Below, one piece after another: positions 1-5,983 of a DNA stretch of 7,495 nt (the stretch's first letter is position 1; each line of letters opens with the position of its first letter). The DNA comes from Paracoccaceae bacterium (GTDB taxonomy: Bacteria; Pseudomonadota; Alphaproteobacteria; Rhodobacterales; Rhodobacteraceae), in contig JAMWZF010000148.1 of assembly GCA_024304875.1 (NCBI GenBank), positions 1 to 7,495 of the forward strand, given 5' to 3'. The notes beneath the pieces were generated by a model that was not told the origin of the DNA, searched no databases, and worked only from the letters and a program-made list of their open reading frames with translations. A program made the position numbers and the translations under genes.

Positions 1-171
1 TTCCTTCTGGGCGCCCTGAAGGTCTGGCGCCGGACCGACGCCGACGCCGAGGCGGACAGCTACCTGGCCGAGAAGAAGCTCTTCAAGCTGTCGCTGTGGT
101 ATCTGTTCCTGCACTTCGGCGCGCTGCTGATCGAGGCGACCCCGCTGGCGGAGGCGCTGCCGTGGCTCTGA
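1..171 (+). CDS. ctaB: Protoheme IX farnesyltransferase (heme O synthase), C-terminal end only
   Basis: This is the last 56 codons of a reading frame that enters from the left edge and stops at TGA 169-171. The visible protein starts FLLGALKVWRRTDADAEADS and ends in a hydrophobic helix (LSLWYLFLHFGALLIEA) and a short tail. This matches the end of CtaB/CyoE, the polytopic membrane prenyltransferase that attaches a farnesyl group to heme B to make heme O, the precursor of heme A for aa3 oxidase. The basic/acidic loop followed by an 'AEKKLFKLSLWYLFLHFGALL' type last helix is characteristic of the family. The catalytic aspartate-rich motifs lie upstream, outside the window. The identification leans on this tail and on the cta genes that follow. 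The next gene starts inside its last codons, so the two are translationally coupled. Confidence 0.88.
   Translation, partial: FLLGALKVWRRTDADAEADSYLAEKKLFKLSLWYLFLHFGALLIEATPLAEALPWL
150..154 (+). promoter_or_regulatory. Shine-Dalgarno for the GTG-started CoxF-like gene
   Basis: GGAGG lies inside the ctaB coding sequence, 7 bases before a GTG at 162-164. It decides the start of the small gene: a longer in-frame start at 96 would overlap ctaB by about 75 bases and has no comparable site. The same GGAGG plus 7-base spacing recurs before ctaG (359-363), which supports the choice. Confidence 0.75.
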
Positions 172-374
172 AGGTCGAACATCCCCTGCACGACCGGCGC
201 CGCAGCCGGAATACCGGGCTCGGGCTCGTGCTGGTCGGCTTCGTGGCGATCATCTTCGGCCTGACGGTGGTCAAGGTCCGCAGCCTCGAGAACATCGCCC
301 AGTTCGAGCGGTTCGACCACGTCGCGCGCCCGCAGCTGGAGCCCCAGGCAGAGCCGGCGGAGGCGACGCAATGA
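162..374 (+). CDS. CoxF-like small single-pass membrane protein of the cta operon
   Basis: A 70-aa protein starting at GTG 162, overlapping the ctaB stop (169-171) and ending at TGA 372-374, which overlaps the ctaG ATG (371). It has a short basic N-terminus (ALKVEHPLHDRRRSRNTG), one membrane helix at about residues 17-36 (GLGLVLVGFVAIIFGLTVVKV), and a soluble tail rich in Pro, Glu and Ala. The N-in/C-out topology suggested by the Arg cluster would put the tail in the periplasm. Rhodobacterales and related alphaproteobacteria commonly carry a small protein of this kind, often named CoxF or 'cytochrome c oxidase assembly protein', between ctaB and ctaG. Its biochemical role is not established. 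Position and coupling suggest a part in oxidase assembly, perhaps beside the copper chaperone; that part is inference. No catalytic or metal-binding residues are visible, and there are no cysteines. Confidence 0.75.
   Translation: MALKVEHPLHDRRRSRNTGLGLVLVGFVAIIFGLTVVKVRSLENIAQFERFDHVARPQLEPQAEPAEATQ
359..363 (+). promoter_or_regulatory. Shine-Dalgarno for ctaG
   Basis: GGAGG sits within the end of the CoxF-like gene, 7 bases upstream of the ctaG ATG at 371. With the ATGA stop/start overlap it indicates coupled translation of the two genes. Confidence 0.7.
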
Positions 375-1003
375 GGCTGAACCCCTTCCGTTTCATCCCC
401 GAGGGCCCGAACCGGACGCTGGTGCAGACCGTTTCGGTCGTGCTGCTGATGGGCGGCCTGGCCTGGGCCTCGGTGCCCTTCTACGACTGGTTCTGCCGGG
501 TCACCGGCTTTGGCGGTGCGACCGGCACGGCCTCGGCCGAGCAGATCGAGATCCTCGACCGGACGATCACCGTGCGCTTCGACGCCAGCCGGGACCGGGG
601 GATGCCCTGGACCTTCAAGCCTGTCCAGCGGGAGATGGAAGTCCGGATCGGCGAAAGCGCCCTGGCCTTCTACGAGGCCCACAACCCGACCGACCGGCCG
701 GTGGCGGGGCAGGCGGCCTACAACGTCACGCCCTACGAGGCCGGCGGTTTCTTCGACAAGATCGAGTGCTTCTGCTTCACCGAGCAGGTGCTCCAACCGG
801 GCGAGACCGTGCGGATGCCGGTGTCCTTCATGGTGCACCCCGACATCGTGGATGACCGCGATGCGAAATACGTGCATACGATCACGCTGGGCTACACGTT
901 CTACGAGATCGACCTGCCTTCGAACGACGAGCAAGCGGCCCTCCGGGCCGACGAGCAAGCGGCCCTCCAGGCCGACGAACAGGCCGCCCTTGCGGCCGAC
1001 TGA
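371..1003 (+). CDS. ctaG: Cytochrome c oxidase assembly protein CtaG/Cox11 (Cu(B) chaperone)
   Basis: A 210-aa Cox11-family protein, which delivers copper to the Cu(B) site of oxidase subunit I. One membrane anchor spans about residues 17-37 (QTVSVVLLMGGLAWASVPFYDWFC), followed by the family signature FYDWFCRVTGFGG (38-49, Cys42). A periplasmic immunoglobulin-like domain contains the conserved copper-binding CFCF motif (Cys133 and Cys135 in IECFCFTEQ) and the typical FMVHPDI and YTFYEID strands. ATG 371 is chosen because it overlaps the preceding stop (ATGA) and has GGAGG at 359-363. The C-terminus is odd: after the last beta-strand the protein ends in three near-identical octapeptides, DEQAAL-(R/Q/A)-A at 186-193, 194-201 and 202-209, plus a final Asp, encoded by a 24-bp tandem repeat. 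Family members I know normally end soon after this strand, so the tail looks like a local expansion that leaves the core intact. Confidence 0.95.
   Translation: MRLNPFRFIPEGPNRTLVQTVSVVLLMGGLAWASVPFYDWFCRVTGFGGATGTASAEQIEILDRTITVRFDASRDRGMPWTFKPVQREMEVRIGESALAFYEAHNPTDRPVAGQAAYNVTPYEAGGFFDKIECFCFTEQVLQPGETVRMPVSFMVHPDIVDDRDAKYVHTITLGYTFYEIDLPSNDEQAALRADEQAALQADEQAALAAD
926..997 (+). repeat. Three-copy 24-bp in-frame tandem repeat at the 3' end of ctaG
   Basis: Copies lie at 926-949, 950-973 and 974-997, each encoding an octapeptide DEQAAL-x-A. Copies 1 and 2 differ by a single base (cgg versus cag, Arg to Gln). Copy 3 differs at several third positions (gaa/gag, cag/caa, gcc/gcg, ctt/ctc) and has Ala instead of Arg/Gln. 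This pattern suggests copy 3 is the older unit, and that the copy 1/2 pair arose more recently by slippage or unequal recombination. The order of events is inference. The unit length is a multiple of three, so copy-number change would not break the frame. Confidence 0.93.
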
Positions 1004-1020
1004 CAAGACCAAGAAACCCC

Positions 1021-1026
1021 GAGGGA
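1021..1026 (+). promoter_or_regulatory. Shine-Dalgarno for ctaE
   Basis: GAGGGA lies 7 bases before the ATG at 1034, in the 30-base gap after the ctaG stop. No promoter or terminator is visible in that gap, so ctaE is most likely read on the same transcript as ctaG. Confidence 0.6.
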
Positions 1027-1033
1027 CAACCGC

Positions 1034-1834
1034 ATGGCCCATGAAAAAAACCACGACTACCATATCCTGAACCCCTCCATCTGGCCCTTCGTGGGCGGGG
1101 CGGCGGCCTTCGTCATGCTGTTCGGGGCCGTCCTGTGGATGCACGGCAGCGGGCCGTACCTCTTCCTGATCGGCTTCCTCGCCGTGCTCTACACCATGTT
1201 CGCCTGGTGGTCCGAGACGATCCAGGAGAACCAGGTCGGCGACCACACGCCCGTCGTGCGGATCGGCCTTCGCTACGGCTTCATCCTGTTCATCATGTCC
1301 GAGGTGATGTTCTTCTTTGCCTGGTTCTGGTCGTTCTTCAAACACGCGCTCTACCCGATGGGCCCCGAAAGCCCGGCGGTCGACGGCGTCTGGCCGCCCG
1401 CGGGGATCGAGACCTTCGACCCCTGGCACCTGCCGCTGATCAACACGCTGATCCTGATCTGCTCGGGGATGGCCGCGACCTGGGCGCACCACGCGCTGGT
1501 CCACGGCAACGTCCGGCAGGACATCAAGCAGGGCCTCTGGCTCGCCATCGGCCTCGGCATCCTGTTCACGGCCTTCCAGGCCTACGAGTACAGCCACGCC
1601 GCCTTCGGCCTCGCCGGGAACATCTATGGCGCCAACTTCTTCATGGCGACCGGCTTCCACGGCTTCCATGTCATCATCGGCACCATCTTCCTCGCCGTCT
1701 GCCTCGCGCGGGTCTACCAGGGCCACTTCACGCCCGAGAAGCACGTCGGCTTCGAGATGGCGGCCTGGTACTGGCACTTCGTCGACGTGGTCTGGCTGTT
1801 CCTCTTCGCGGCGGTCTACATCTGGGGCGGCTGA
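1034..1834 (+). CDS. ctaE: Cytochrome c oxidase subunit III (aa3-type)
   Basis: A 266-aa, seven-helix membrane protein, full length for CtaE/CoxC, the third core subunit of the proton-pumping aa3 oxidase. Helices lie at about 16-36, 41-60, 82-106, 130-150, 168-186, 203-225 and 245-264. Diagnostic motifs include EVMFFFAWFWSFFKHAL (90-106) with the conserved membrane glutamate Glu90, WPPAGIETFDPW (120-131), TWAHHALVHGN (149-159), FQAYEY (181-186), GFHGFHVIIGT (207-217) and AAWYWHFVDVVWLFLF (243-258). Subunit III binds lipids and stabilises the proton-pumping core formed by subunits I and II, whose genes are not in the window. The lack of an added N-terminal extension and the close fit to the mitochondrial-type subunit argue against a bo3 quinol oxidase (CyoC) or a cbb3 component. 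A strong intrinsic terminator follows 22 bases after the stop. Confidence 0.98.
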   Translation: MAHEKNHDYHILNPSIWPFVGGAAAFVMLFGAVLWMHGSGPYLFLIGFLAVLYTMFAWWSETIQENQVGDHTPVVRIGLRYGFILFIMSEVMFFFAWFWSFFKHALYPMGPESPAVDGVWPPAGIETFDPWHLPLINTLILICSGMAATWAHHALVHGNVRQDIKQGLWLAIGLGILFTAFQAYEYSHAAFGLAGNIYGANFFMATGFHGFHVIIGTIFLAVCLARVYQGHFTPEKHVGFEMAAWYWHFVDVVWLFLFAAVYIWGG

Positions 1835-1856
1835 CCCCTCCCGCATCGACAAGACC

Positions 1857-1890
1857 GTAAGGCGGGGCCAGCCCCGCCTTACCTTTTTCT
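1857..1890 (+). terminator. Rho-independent terminator after ctaE
   Basis: A perfect 12-base inverted repeat (GTAAGGCGGGGC at 1857-1868, GCCCCGCCTTAC at 1871-1882) is separated by CA. The practical hairpin is therefore 11 bp with a four-base loop. It is followed directly by CTTTTTCT, with five T at 1884-1888. The GC-rich stem and U tract are textbook. It lies between the ctaE stop (1834) and the surf1 start (1910), so it would end or attenuate cta transcription before surf1. Confidence 0.92.
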
Positions 1891-1897
1891 ACCCTCC

Positions 1898-1903
1898 GGA
1901 AGG
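1898..1903 (+). promoter_or_regulatory. Shine-Dalgarno for surf1
   Basis: GGAAGG lies 6 bases upstream of the surf1 ATG at 1910. Only about 9 bases separate the terminator T tract from this site, so any promoter for surf1 would have to overlap the terminator or lie within ctaE. I see no convincing -35/-10 pair there. Confidence 0.6.
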
Positions 1904-1909
1904 CTCCCC

Positions 1910-2611
1910 ATGCGGCGTCTCGTCTTTCCCATCGTGATCGGCCTCGGCGGCGTTGCCATCCTGGTATGGCTCGGCGTCTGGCAGCTGCAGCGGCTGGAAT
2001 GGAAAGAGGCGATCCTCGCCGGGATCGACGCCCGCAAGGCCGACACGCCCGTCCCCCTGCCTGCCACCTCCGACCTGACGGAAGAAGTGGACGAGTACCG
2101 GCCCGTCCTCGTCTCGGGCCGGCCGACGGGGGAAGAGCTGCACGTCCTGACCTCGGGCACCGCCGCCGGCACCGGCTACCGCGTCATCGCCGCCTTCGAG
2201 ACGATGGAGGGCCGGACCATCCTTCTCGACCGGGGCCTCCTGCCGGTCGAGGACAAGGCCCTGCCGCCCGAGACCCAGCAGACCGATGTCACGGGCACCC
2301 TGATCTGGCCGGACGAGACCACGGGCTCCACCCCCGGCGGGGACGTGGCGAACAACATCTGGTTTGCCCGGGACGTGGAGGTCATGGCCCGCACCCTCGG
2401 CACCGATCCGGTCATGGTCGTCGAGACCGAGACCACGGCGCCCGACCCCCGCACGACCCTTCTGCCCGTCACCACCACCGGCATCCCGAACGATCACCTC
2501 GAATACGCGATCACCTGGTTCATGCTGGCGCTGGTCTGGGCCGGCATGACGGGGTATTTCATCCGCCGCACCCTGTCGCCCGCATCCGCCGACCCAACAC
2601 CCAAGGACTGA
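1910..2611 (+). CDS. surf1: SURF1-family cytochrome c oxidase assembly protein
   Basis: A 233-aa SURF1/Shy1 homologue, an inner-membrane factor that helps place heme a into oxidase subunit I. It has the family architecture: an N-terminal helix (about 4-24) running into LGVWQLQRLEWK (21-32), a periplasmic domain with YRPVLVSG, GTGYRVIAAFETMEGRTILLDRGLLP and NNIWFARD segments, and a C-terminal helix (about 198-220) preceded by IPNDHLEYAITWF (192-204). His196 in NDHLEYA matches the position of the conserved histidine implicated in heme a binding in Paracoccus Surf1 proteins (family knowledge, aligned by eye). The length is usual for bacteria. ATG 1910 has GGAAGG six bases upstream and leaves the first helix intact. 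The gene follows the cta operon but is separated by a terminator, and it is only 4 bases from thrC, so it appears to head the next transcription run. Confidence 0.95.
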   Translation: MRRLVFPIVIGLGGVAILVWLGVWQLQRLEWKEAILAGIDARKADTPVPLPATSDLTEEVDEYRPVLVSGRPTGEELHVLTSGTAAGTGYRVIAAFETMEGRTILLDRGLLPVEDKALPPETQQTDVTGTLIWPDETTGSTPGGDVANNIWFARDVEVMARTLGTDPVMVVETETTAPDPRTTLLPVTTTGIPNDHLEYAITWFMLALVWAGMTGYFIRRTLSPASADPTPKD

Positions 2612-2615
2612 CCCC

Positions 2616-4001
2616 ATGCAGTACATCTCGACCCGCGGCGCCGCCCCGGCGCTGGACTTCGAGGCCGCGATGATGACCGGGCTGGCCCGGGACGGGGGCC
2701 TCTACGTGCCCGCCGAGGTGCCGCAGATGTCCCGCGCGGAAATCGCCGCGCTGGCCAGCCTGTCCTACGAGGAGGCCGCCTTCCGCGTCATGCGCCCCTT
2801 CATCGGCGGGACCTTCACCGATGCCGAGTTCGGCGACCTGATCGAAAAGGCCTATGCCAACTTCGGCCATGCCGCCCGCGCGCCGCTGAAGCAGCTGGCG
2901 CCCAACCACTTCCTGCTCGAGCTGTTCCACGGGCCGACCCTGGCCTTCAAGGACTTCGCCATGCAGCTGATCGGCCAGATGTTCCAGGCCGCGCTGAGCC
3001 GGTCCGGGGACCGGGTGACCATCGTCGGGGCGACGTCCGGCGACACCGGGTCGGCGGCGATCGAGGCGTTCAAGGGGCTGGAGAACGTCGATGTCTTCAT
3101 CCTCTTTCCCCATGGCCGCGTCAGCGAGGTGCAGCGCCGGCAGATGACCACGCCGACCGAGGGCAACGTCCACGCCATCGCCCTCGACGGCGATTTCGAC
3201 GCCTGCCAGGGCAAGCTGAAGGACATGTTCAACCACTTCGACTTCCGCGACGAGGTGGGCCTTGCCGGGGTCAATTCGATCAACTGGGCGCGGGTGCTGG
3301 CGCAGGTGGTCTATTACTTCACCTCCGCCGTGGCCCTCGGCGCGCCGCACCGCGAGGTCAGCTTCACCGTGCCCACGGGCAACTTCGGCGACATCTTCGC
3401 CGGCTACATCGCCAAGCGGATGGGCCTGCCCATCGGCGATCTGATCGTCGCCACGAACCAGAACGACATCCTGCACCGCACCCTGACCAGCGGCGCCTAC
3501 ACCAAGGGCACGGTCGAGCCCTCGATCAGCCCCTCGATGGACATCCAGGTGTCCTCCAACTTCGAACGCGCGCTGTTCGACGCCTATGGCCGGGACGGGA
3601 CCGTGGTGGCCGGGCAGATGGACGAGCTGAAGGCCTCGGGCGGGTTCACCATTTCCCAGGGCGCCATCGACGCGCTGCGGGACACCTACCTGTCGGGCCG
3701 CGCGTCGGAGGACGAGACCCGCGCCGCCATCGCCAGCGAACTGAAAGCGAGCGGCGAACTCCTCTGCCCGCACAGCGCCGTCGGCGTCCATGTCGCCCGC
3801 CAGCACCTCGGCGCCACGCCCATGGTCACCCTTGCCACCGCCCACCCGGCCAAGTTCCCCGACGCGGTGGAACAGGCCAGCGGGATCCGGCCCCCCCTTC
3901 CAACCCGGATGGCGAGGCTCTATGACCTGCCGGAACGCGTGACCCGGCTCCCGGACGACCTGGACGCGCTGGAGACATTCATCAGGGACAATCGCGCTTG
4001 A
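2616..4001 (+). CDS. thrC: Threonine synthase
   Basis: A 461-aa PLP enzyme that converts O-phospho-L-homoserine to L-threonine, the last step of threonine biosynthesis in the cytoplasm. The N-terminus MQYISTRG...PALDFEAAMMTGLARDGGLYVP is typical of the longer (E. coli/yeast-like) ThrC class. The PLP Schiff-base lysine is Lys112 in HGPTLAFKDFAMQ (105-117). Also present are the phosphate-binding and active-site segment VTIVGATSGDTGSAA (134-148), the NSINWARVLAQVVYYF segment (220-235) and the glycine-rich cofactor loop TVPTGNFGDIFAGY (251-264). The length and intact motifs indicate a functional enzyme. ATG 2616 lies 5 bases after the surf1 stop, with AAGGA at 2603-2607 as ribosome site. The stop overlaps the start of the M16 peptidase gene. 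A surf1-thrC-M16 peptidase order recurs in alphaproteobacteria, as far as I know, without an evident metabolic reason. Confidence 0.97.
   Translation: MQYISTRGAAPALDFEAAMMTGLARDGGLYVPAEVPQMSRAEIAALASLSYEEAAFRVMRPFIGGTFTDAEFGDLIEKAYANFGHAARAPLKQLAPNHFLLELFHGPTLAFKDFAMQLIGQMFQAALSRSGDRVTIVGATSGDTGSAAIEAFKGLENVDVFILFPHGRVSEVQRRQMTTPTEGNVHAIALDGDFDACQGKLKDMFNHFDFRDEVGLAGVNSINWARVLAQVVYYFTSAVALGAPHREVSFTVPTGNFGDIFAGYIAKRMGLPIGDLIVATNQNDILHRTLTSGAYTKGTVEPSISPSMDIQVSSNFERALFDAYGRDGTVVAGQMDELKASGGFTISQGAIDALRDTYLSGRASEDETRAAIASELKASGELLCPHSAVGVHVARQHLGATPMVTLATAHPAKFPDAVEQASGIRPPLPTRMARLYDLPERVTRLPDDLDALETFIRDNRA
3984..3988 (+). promoter_or_regulatory. Shine-Dalgarno for the TTG-started M16 peptidase gene
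   Basis: AGGGA lies 9 bases upstream of TTG 3998-4000, inside the end of thrC. It supports the TTG start. The next in-frame ATG falls at codon 19, past the conserved strand TLPNGFRIVTED, so starting there would remove family-conserved sequence. Confidence 0.6.
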
Positions 4002-5263
4002 CGGTCAGACAGACGACACTTCCCAACGGCTTTCGCATCGTGACCGAGGACATGCCGGGCCTGCAGTCCGCATCCCTCGGCATCTGGGTGCTGGCCGGCG
4101 GGCGGCACGAGCGGGCCGAGCAGAACGGCATCGCGCATTTCCTGGAGCACATGGCGTTCAAGGGCACGGGCCGGCGCACGGCCCTGCAGATCGCCGAGGA
4201 GATCGAGGACGTCGGCGGCTACATCAACGCCTACACCTCGCGCGAGATGACGGCCTATTACGCCCGGGTGCTGAAGGACGACATTCCCCTCGGCCTCGAC
4301 ATCATCGCCGACATCCTGCTGAACCCCGTCTTCGACGACCGCGAGATCGAGGTGGAGCGCGGGGTGATCCTGCAGGAGATCGGCCAGACCCTGGATACGC
4401 CGGACGACATCGTCTTCGACTGGCTGCAGGAGGTCTCCTATCCCGATCAGCCCATCGGCCGGTCGATCCTGGGCGAGGCGGAGAGGGTGCAGGGCTTCGG
4501 CAAGTCGGACCTGTCGGACTTCGTCAGCGAACATTACGGACCGGGCGAGATGATCCTCGCCGCAGCGGGGGCCGTGGACCACGAGGCGATCTGCAAGCTG
4601 GCGGAGGGATATTTCGGATCCATGCCGCCGTCGGGCCCGCGGCTGGTGGTGGAGCCGGCGCGGTTCATCGGCGGCGAGCGGCGGGAAGCCCGCGCGCTCG
4701 AGCAGGTGCATTTCGCGCTCGCCTTCGACGGGCCGGACTACCGCGACCCCGCGATCTGGACGGCGCAGCTTCATGCCACGGCCCTCGGCGGCGGCATGTC
4801 CTCGCGCCTGTTCCAGGAACTGCGCGAGGAACGGGGCCTCTGTTACACCGTCTTCGCCCAGGCCGGGGCCTATGCCGACGGCGGCTCGACCACGATCTAC
4901 GCCGGCACCGCCGCCTCCCAGATCGCCGAACTGGCCGAGGTCACGATGACCGAGCTGTTCCGCGCCGCCGACGACCTGACCGAGGCCGAGCTGGACCGGG
5001 CCCGCGCGCAGATGAAGGCGGGCATGCTGATGGGCCTCGAGGGGCCGTCGAACCGAGCCGAGAGGCTCGCCCGCATGGTGGCGATCTGGGGCCATGTCCC
5101 CACCATCGAGGATGCGGTGCAGCGGATCGAGGCGGTGACCCTGCCCGAACTGCGCCAGTTCGCCGGCCACATGGCGTCCGAGGCCCGCACCGCCCTGGCC
5201 CTCTACGGCCCGATCGAACAGGCCCCGACCCTGGCGGAGATGTCCGCAAGGCGCGCCGCCTGA
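3998..5263 (+). CDS. M16-family zinc metallopeptidase (processing-peptidase-like)
   Basis: A 421-aa pitrilysin/insulinase-superfamily protein, close to the usual 420-aa length of the bacterial relatives of mitochondrial processing peptidase. The inverted zinc motif HxxEH is His47-Phe-Leu-Glu50-His51 in GIAHFLEHMAFKGT. The third ligand is most likely Glu127 (GVILQEIGQ), 77 residues after Glu50 as expected. The C-terminal M16 domain has GGGMSSRLFQELREERGLCY (264-283), whose Arg and Tyr help bind substrate in this family. The protein starts at TTG overlapping the thrC stop (TTGA). The conserved N-terminal strand TLPNGFRIVTED begins at residue 7, so this start fits the family better than any downstream ATG. 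No signal peptide is visible, so cytoplasmic action is likely. Its substrate is unknown. Having both the catalytic motif and the Arg/Tyr motif suggests an active homodimer. Confidence 0.94.
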   Translation: MTVRQTTLPNGFRIVTEDMPGLQSASLGIWVLAGGRHERAEQNGIAHFLEHMAFKGTGRRTALQIAEEIEDVGGYINAYTSREMTAYYARVLKDDIPLGLDIIADILLNPVFDDREIEVERGVILQEIGQTLDTPDDIVFDWLQEVSYPDQPIGRSILGEAERVQGFGKSDLSDFVSEHYGPGEMILAAAGAVDHEAICKLAEGYFGSMPPSGPRLVVEPARFIGGERREARALEQVHFALAFDGPDYRDPAIWTAQLHATALGGGMSSRLFQELREERGLCYTVFAQAGAYADGGSTTIYAGTAASQIAELAEVTMTELFRAADDLTEAELDRARAQMKAGMLMGLEGPSNRAERLARMVAIWGHVPTIEDAVQRIEAVTLPELRQFAGHMASEARTALALYGPIEQAPTLAEMSARRAA

Positions 5264-5847
5264 TGCTCCGGCCCCGGCGCAAGCTGCGGATCGAGACCGA
5301 GCGGATGACGCTTCGTCCGCCGCAGCACGCCGACCACGCGCCCTGGGCAAACCTGCGCCGCGAAAGCCGGGAGTTCCTGACCCCCTGGGAGCCGACCTGG
5401 GCGGAGGATCACCTCTCGCGCAAGGCCTTTACCAACCGCGTCTACTGGGCCCAGCGGGCCATCGCCCAAGGCACCGCCGTACCCCTGTTCCTGATCCGCC
5501 GGACGGACAACCAGCTTCTGGGCGCGATCACGCTGGACCACATCAAGCGCGGCCCCGCCCAGGCCGGCACCACCGGCTACTGGATCGGCCAGCCCTACGC
5601 CCGGCAGGGCTACATGCGCGAGGCGATCGAGGCGGTGGTGCACTACGCCTTCACCACCCTCGACCTCAGCCGGATCGAAGCCGGCTGCCTGCCCGAGAAC
5701 ACCCCGTCGCGCAGCCTGCTGGAAAGCTGCGGCTACAAGTACGAGGGCGTGGCGCAGGCCTACCTGCAGATCAACGGCCGCTGGCGGAACCACGTCCTCT
5801 ACGCCAACCTGCGCTACGACCGGCGGGGCAGGACGGACGCAGGGTAG
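5263..5847 (+). CDS. GNAT-family N-acetyltransferase, RimJ/RimL-like
   Basis: A 194-aa protein of the RimJ/RimL branch of GNAT acetyltransferases, which move acetyl from acetyl-CoA to protein N-termini or small amines. The N-terminus has the usual LRIETERMTLRPPQHADHAPW (8-28) and REFLTPWEPTW (37-47) segments. The middle has LLGAITLDHI (85-94) and TGYWIGQPYARQGYMREA (104-121), where Ala-Arg-Gln-Gly-Tyr-Met forms the acetyl-CoA pyrophosphate loop. The C-terminal part has EAGCLPENTPSRSLLESCGYKYEG (139-162), a typical RimJ motif. The RimJ class acetylates ribosomal protein S5 in E. coli, but substrate cannot be assigned from sequence here, so I give no gene symbol. The ATG shares one base with the preceding stop (TGATG), with AAGG at 5248-5251 as a modest ribosome site, implying coupling to the peptidase gene. 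Confidence 0.92.
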   Translation: MLRPRRKLRIETERMTLRPPQHADHAPWANLRRESREFLTPWEPTWAEDHLSRKAFTNRVYWAQRAIAQGTAVPLFLIRRTDNQLLGAITLDHIKRGPAQAGTTGYWIGQPYARQGYMREAIEAVVHYAFTTLDLSRIEAGCLPENTPSRSLLESCGYKYEGVAQAYLQINGRWRNHVLYANLRYDRRGRTDAG

Positions 5848-5983
5848 GATCCGGGGCCACCGCTCTCTCGACGTGCCCGCGAGGCAGGCTCTCGCGGAGA
5901 TGTGATGCCTCCGGCGGGGAGTTCAGGGGATCGGAGACCCGGACGGGCTGGCTCGAATCGCGGGCGCCGCGCAGGCTGGGATC
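5848..5983 (+). other. 136-base intergenic spacer between the GNAT and MBL-fold genes
   Basis: This is the longest non-coding stretch in the window. It is GC-rich, holds a 7-bp hairpin (5877-5897), and shows no obvious sigma70-type -35/-10 pair, T tract, tRNA or small ORF with a ribosome site. It probably carries the end of the surf1-GNAT transcript and the promoter of the MBL-fold gene, but neither can be placed from sequence alone. Confidence 0.6.
5877..5897 (+). terminator. Possible weak hairpin terminator after the GNAT gene
   Basis: CCGCGAG at 5877-5883 pairs with CTCGCGG at 5891-5897 around a 7-base loop (GCAGGCT), 29 bases after the GNAT stop. There is no downstream T run, so it is not a standard intrinsic terminator. 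An alternative pairing of GAGGCA (5881-5886) with TGCCTC (5906-5911) is also possible. In a genome this GC-rich, short stems of this kind arise by chance. Confidence 0.3.

Noticed and set aside
30..60. GAC/GCC-rich repeats near the left edge
   Set aside because: They encode the acidic DADAEAD loop of ctaB; this is ordinary coding sequence rather than a tandem repeat array.
96..161. A longer start (ATG 96) for the CoxF-like protein
   Set aside because: It would overlap ctaB by about 75 bases and add an Arg/Ala/Gly-rich stretch that is just ctaB read in another frame. GTG 162 has GGAGG at the right distance.
83..1852. A 589-codon open frame on the minus strand across ctaB-ctaG-ctaE
   Set aside because: It is antisense to clearly recognisable genes, rich in Arg, Gly, Asp, Val and His, and has no family motif. 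In GC-rich DNA with G/C in third positions, stops are rare in the complementary frame, which produces such shadows. The same applies to other long minus-strand frames (2559-3845, 3920-5350, 5771-6859, 6409-7377).
5945..5970. A GGCTCGAATC element resembling a tRNA T-loop
   Set aside because: The flanking bases do not form a T stem, and no acceptor or anticodon arm can be drawn around it.
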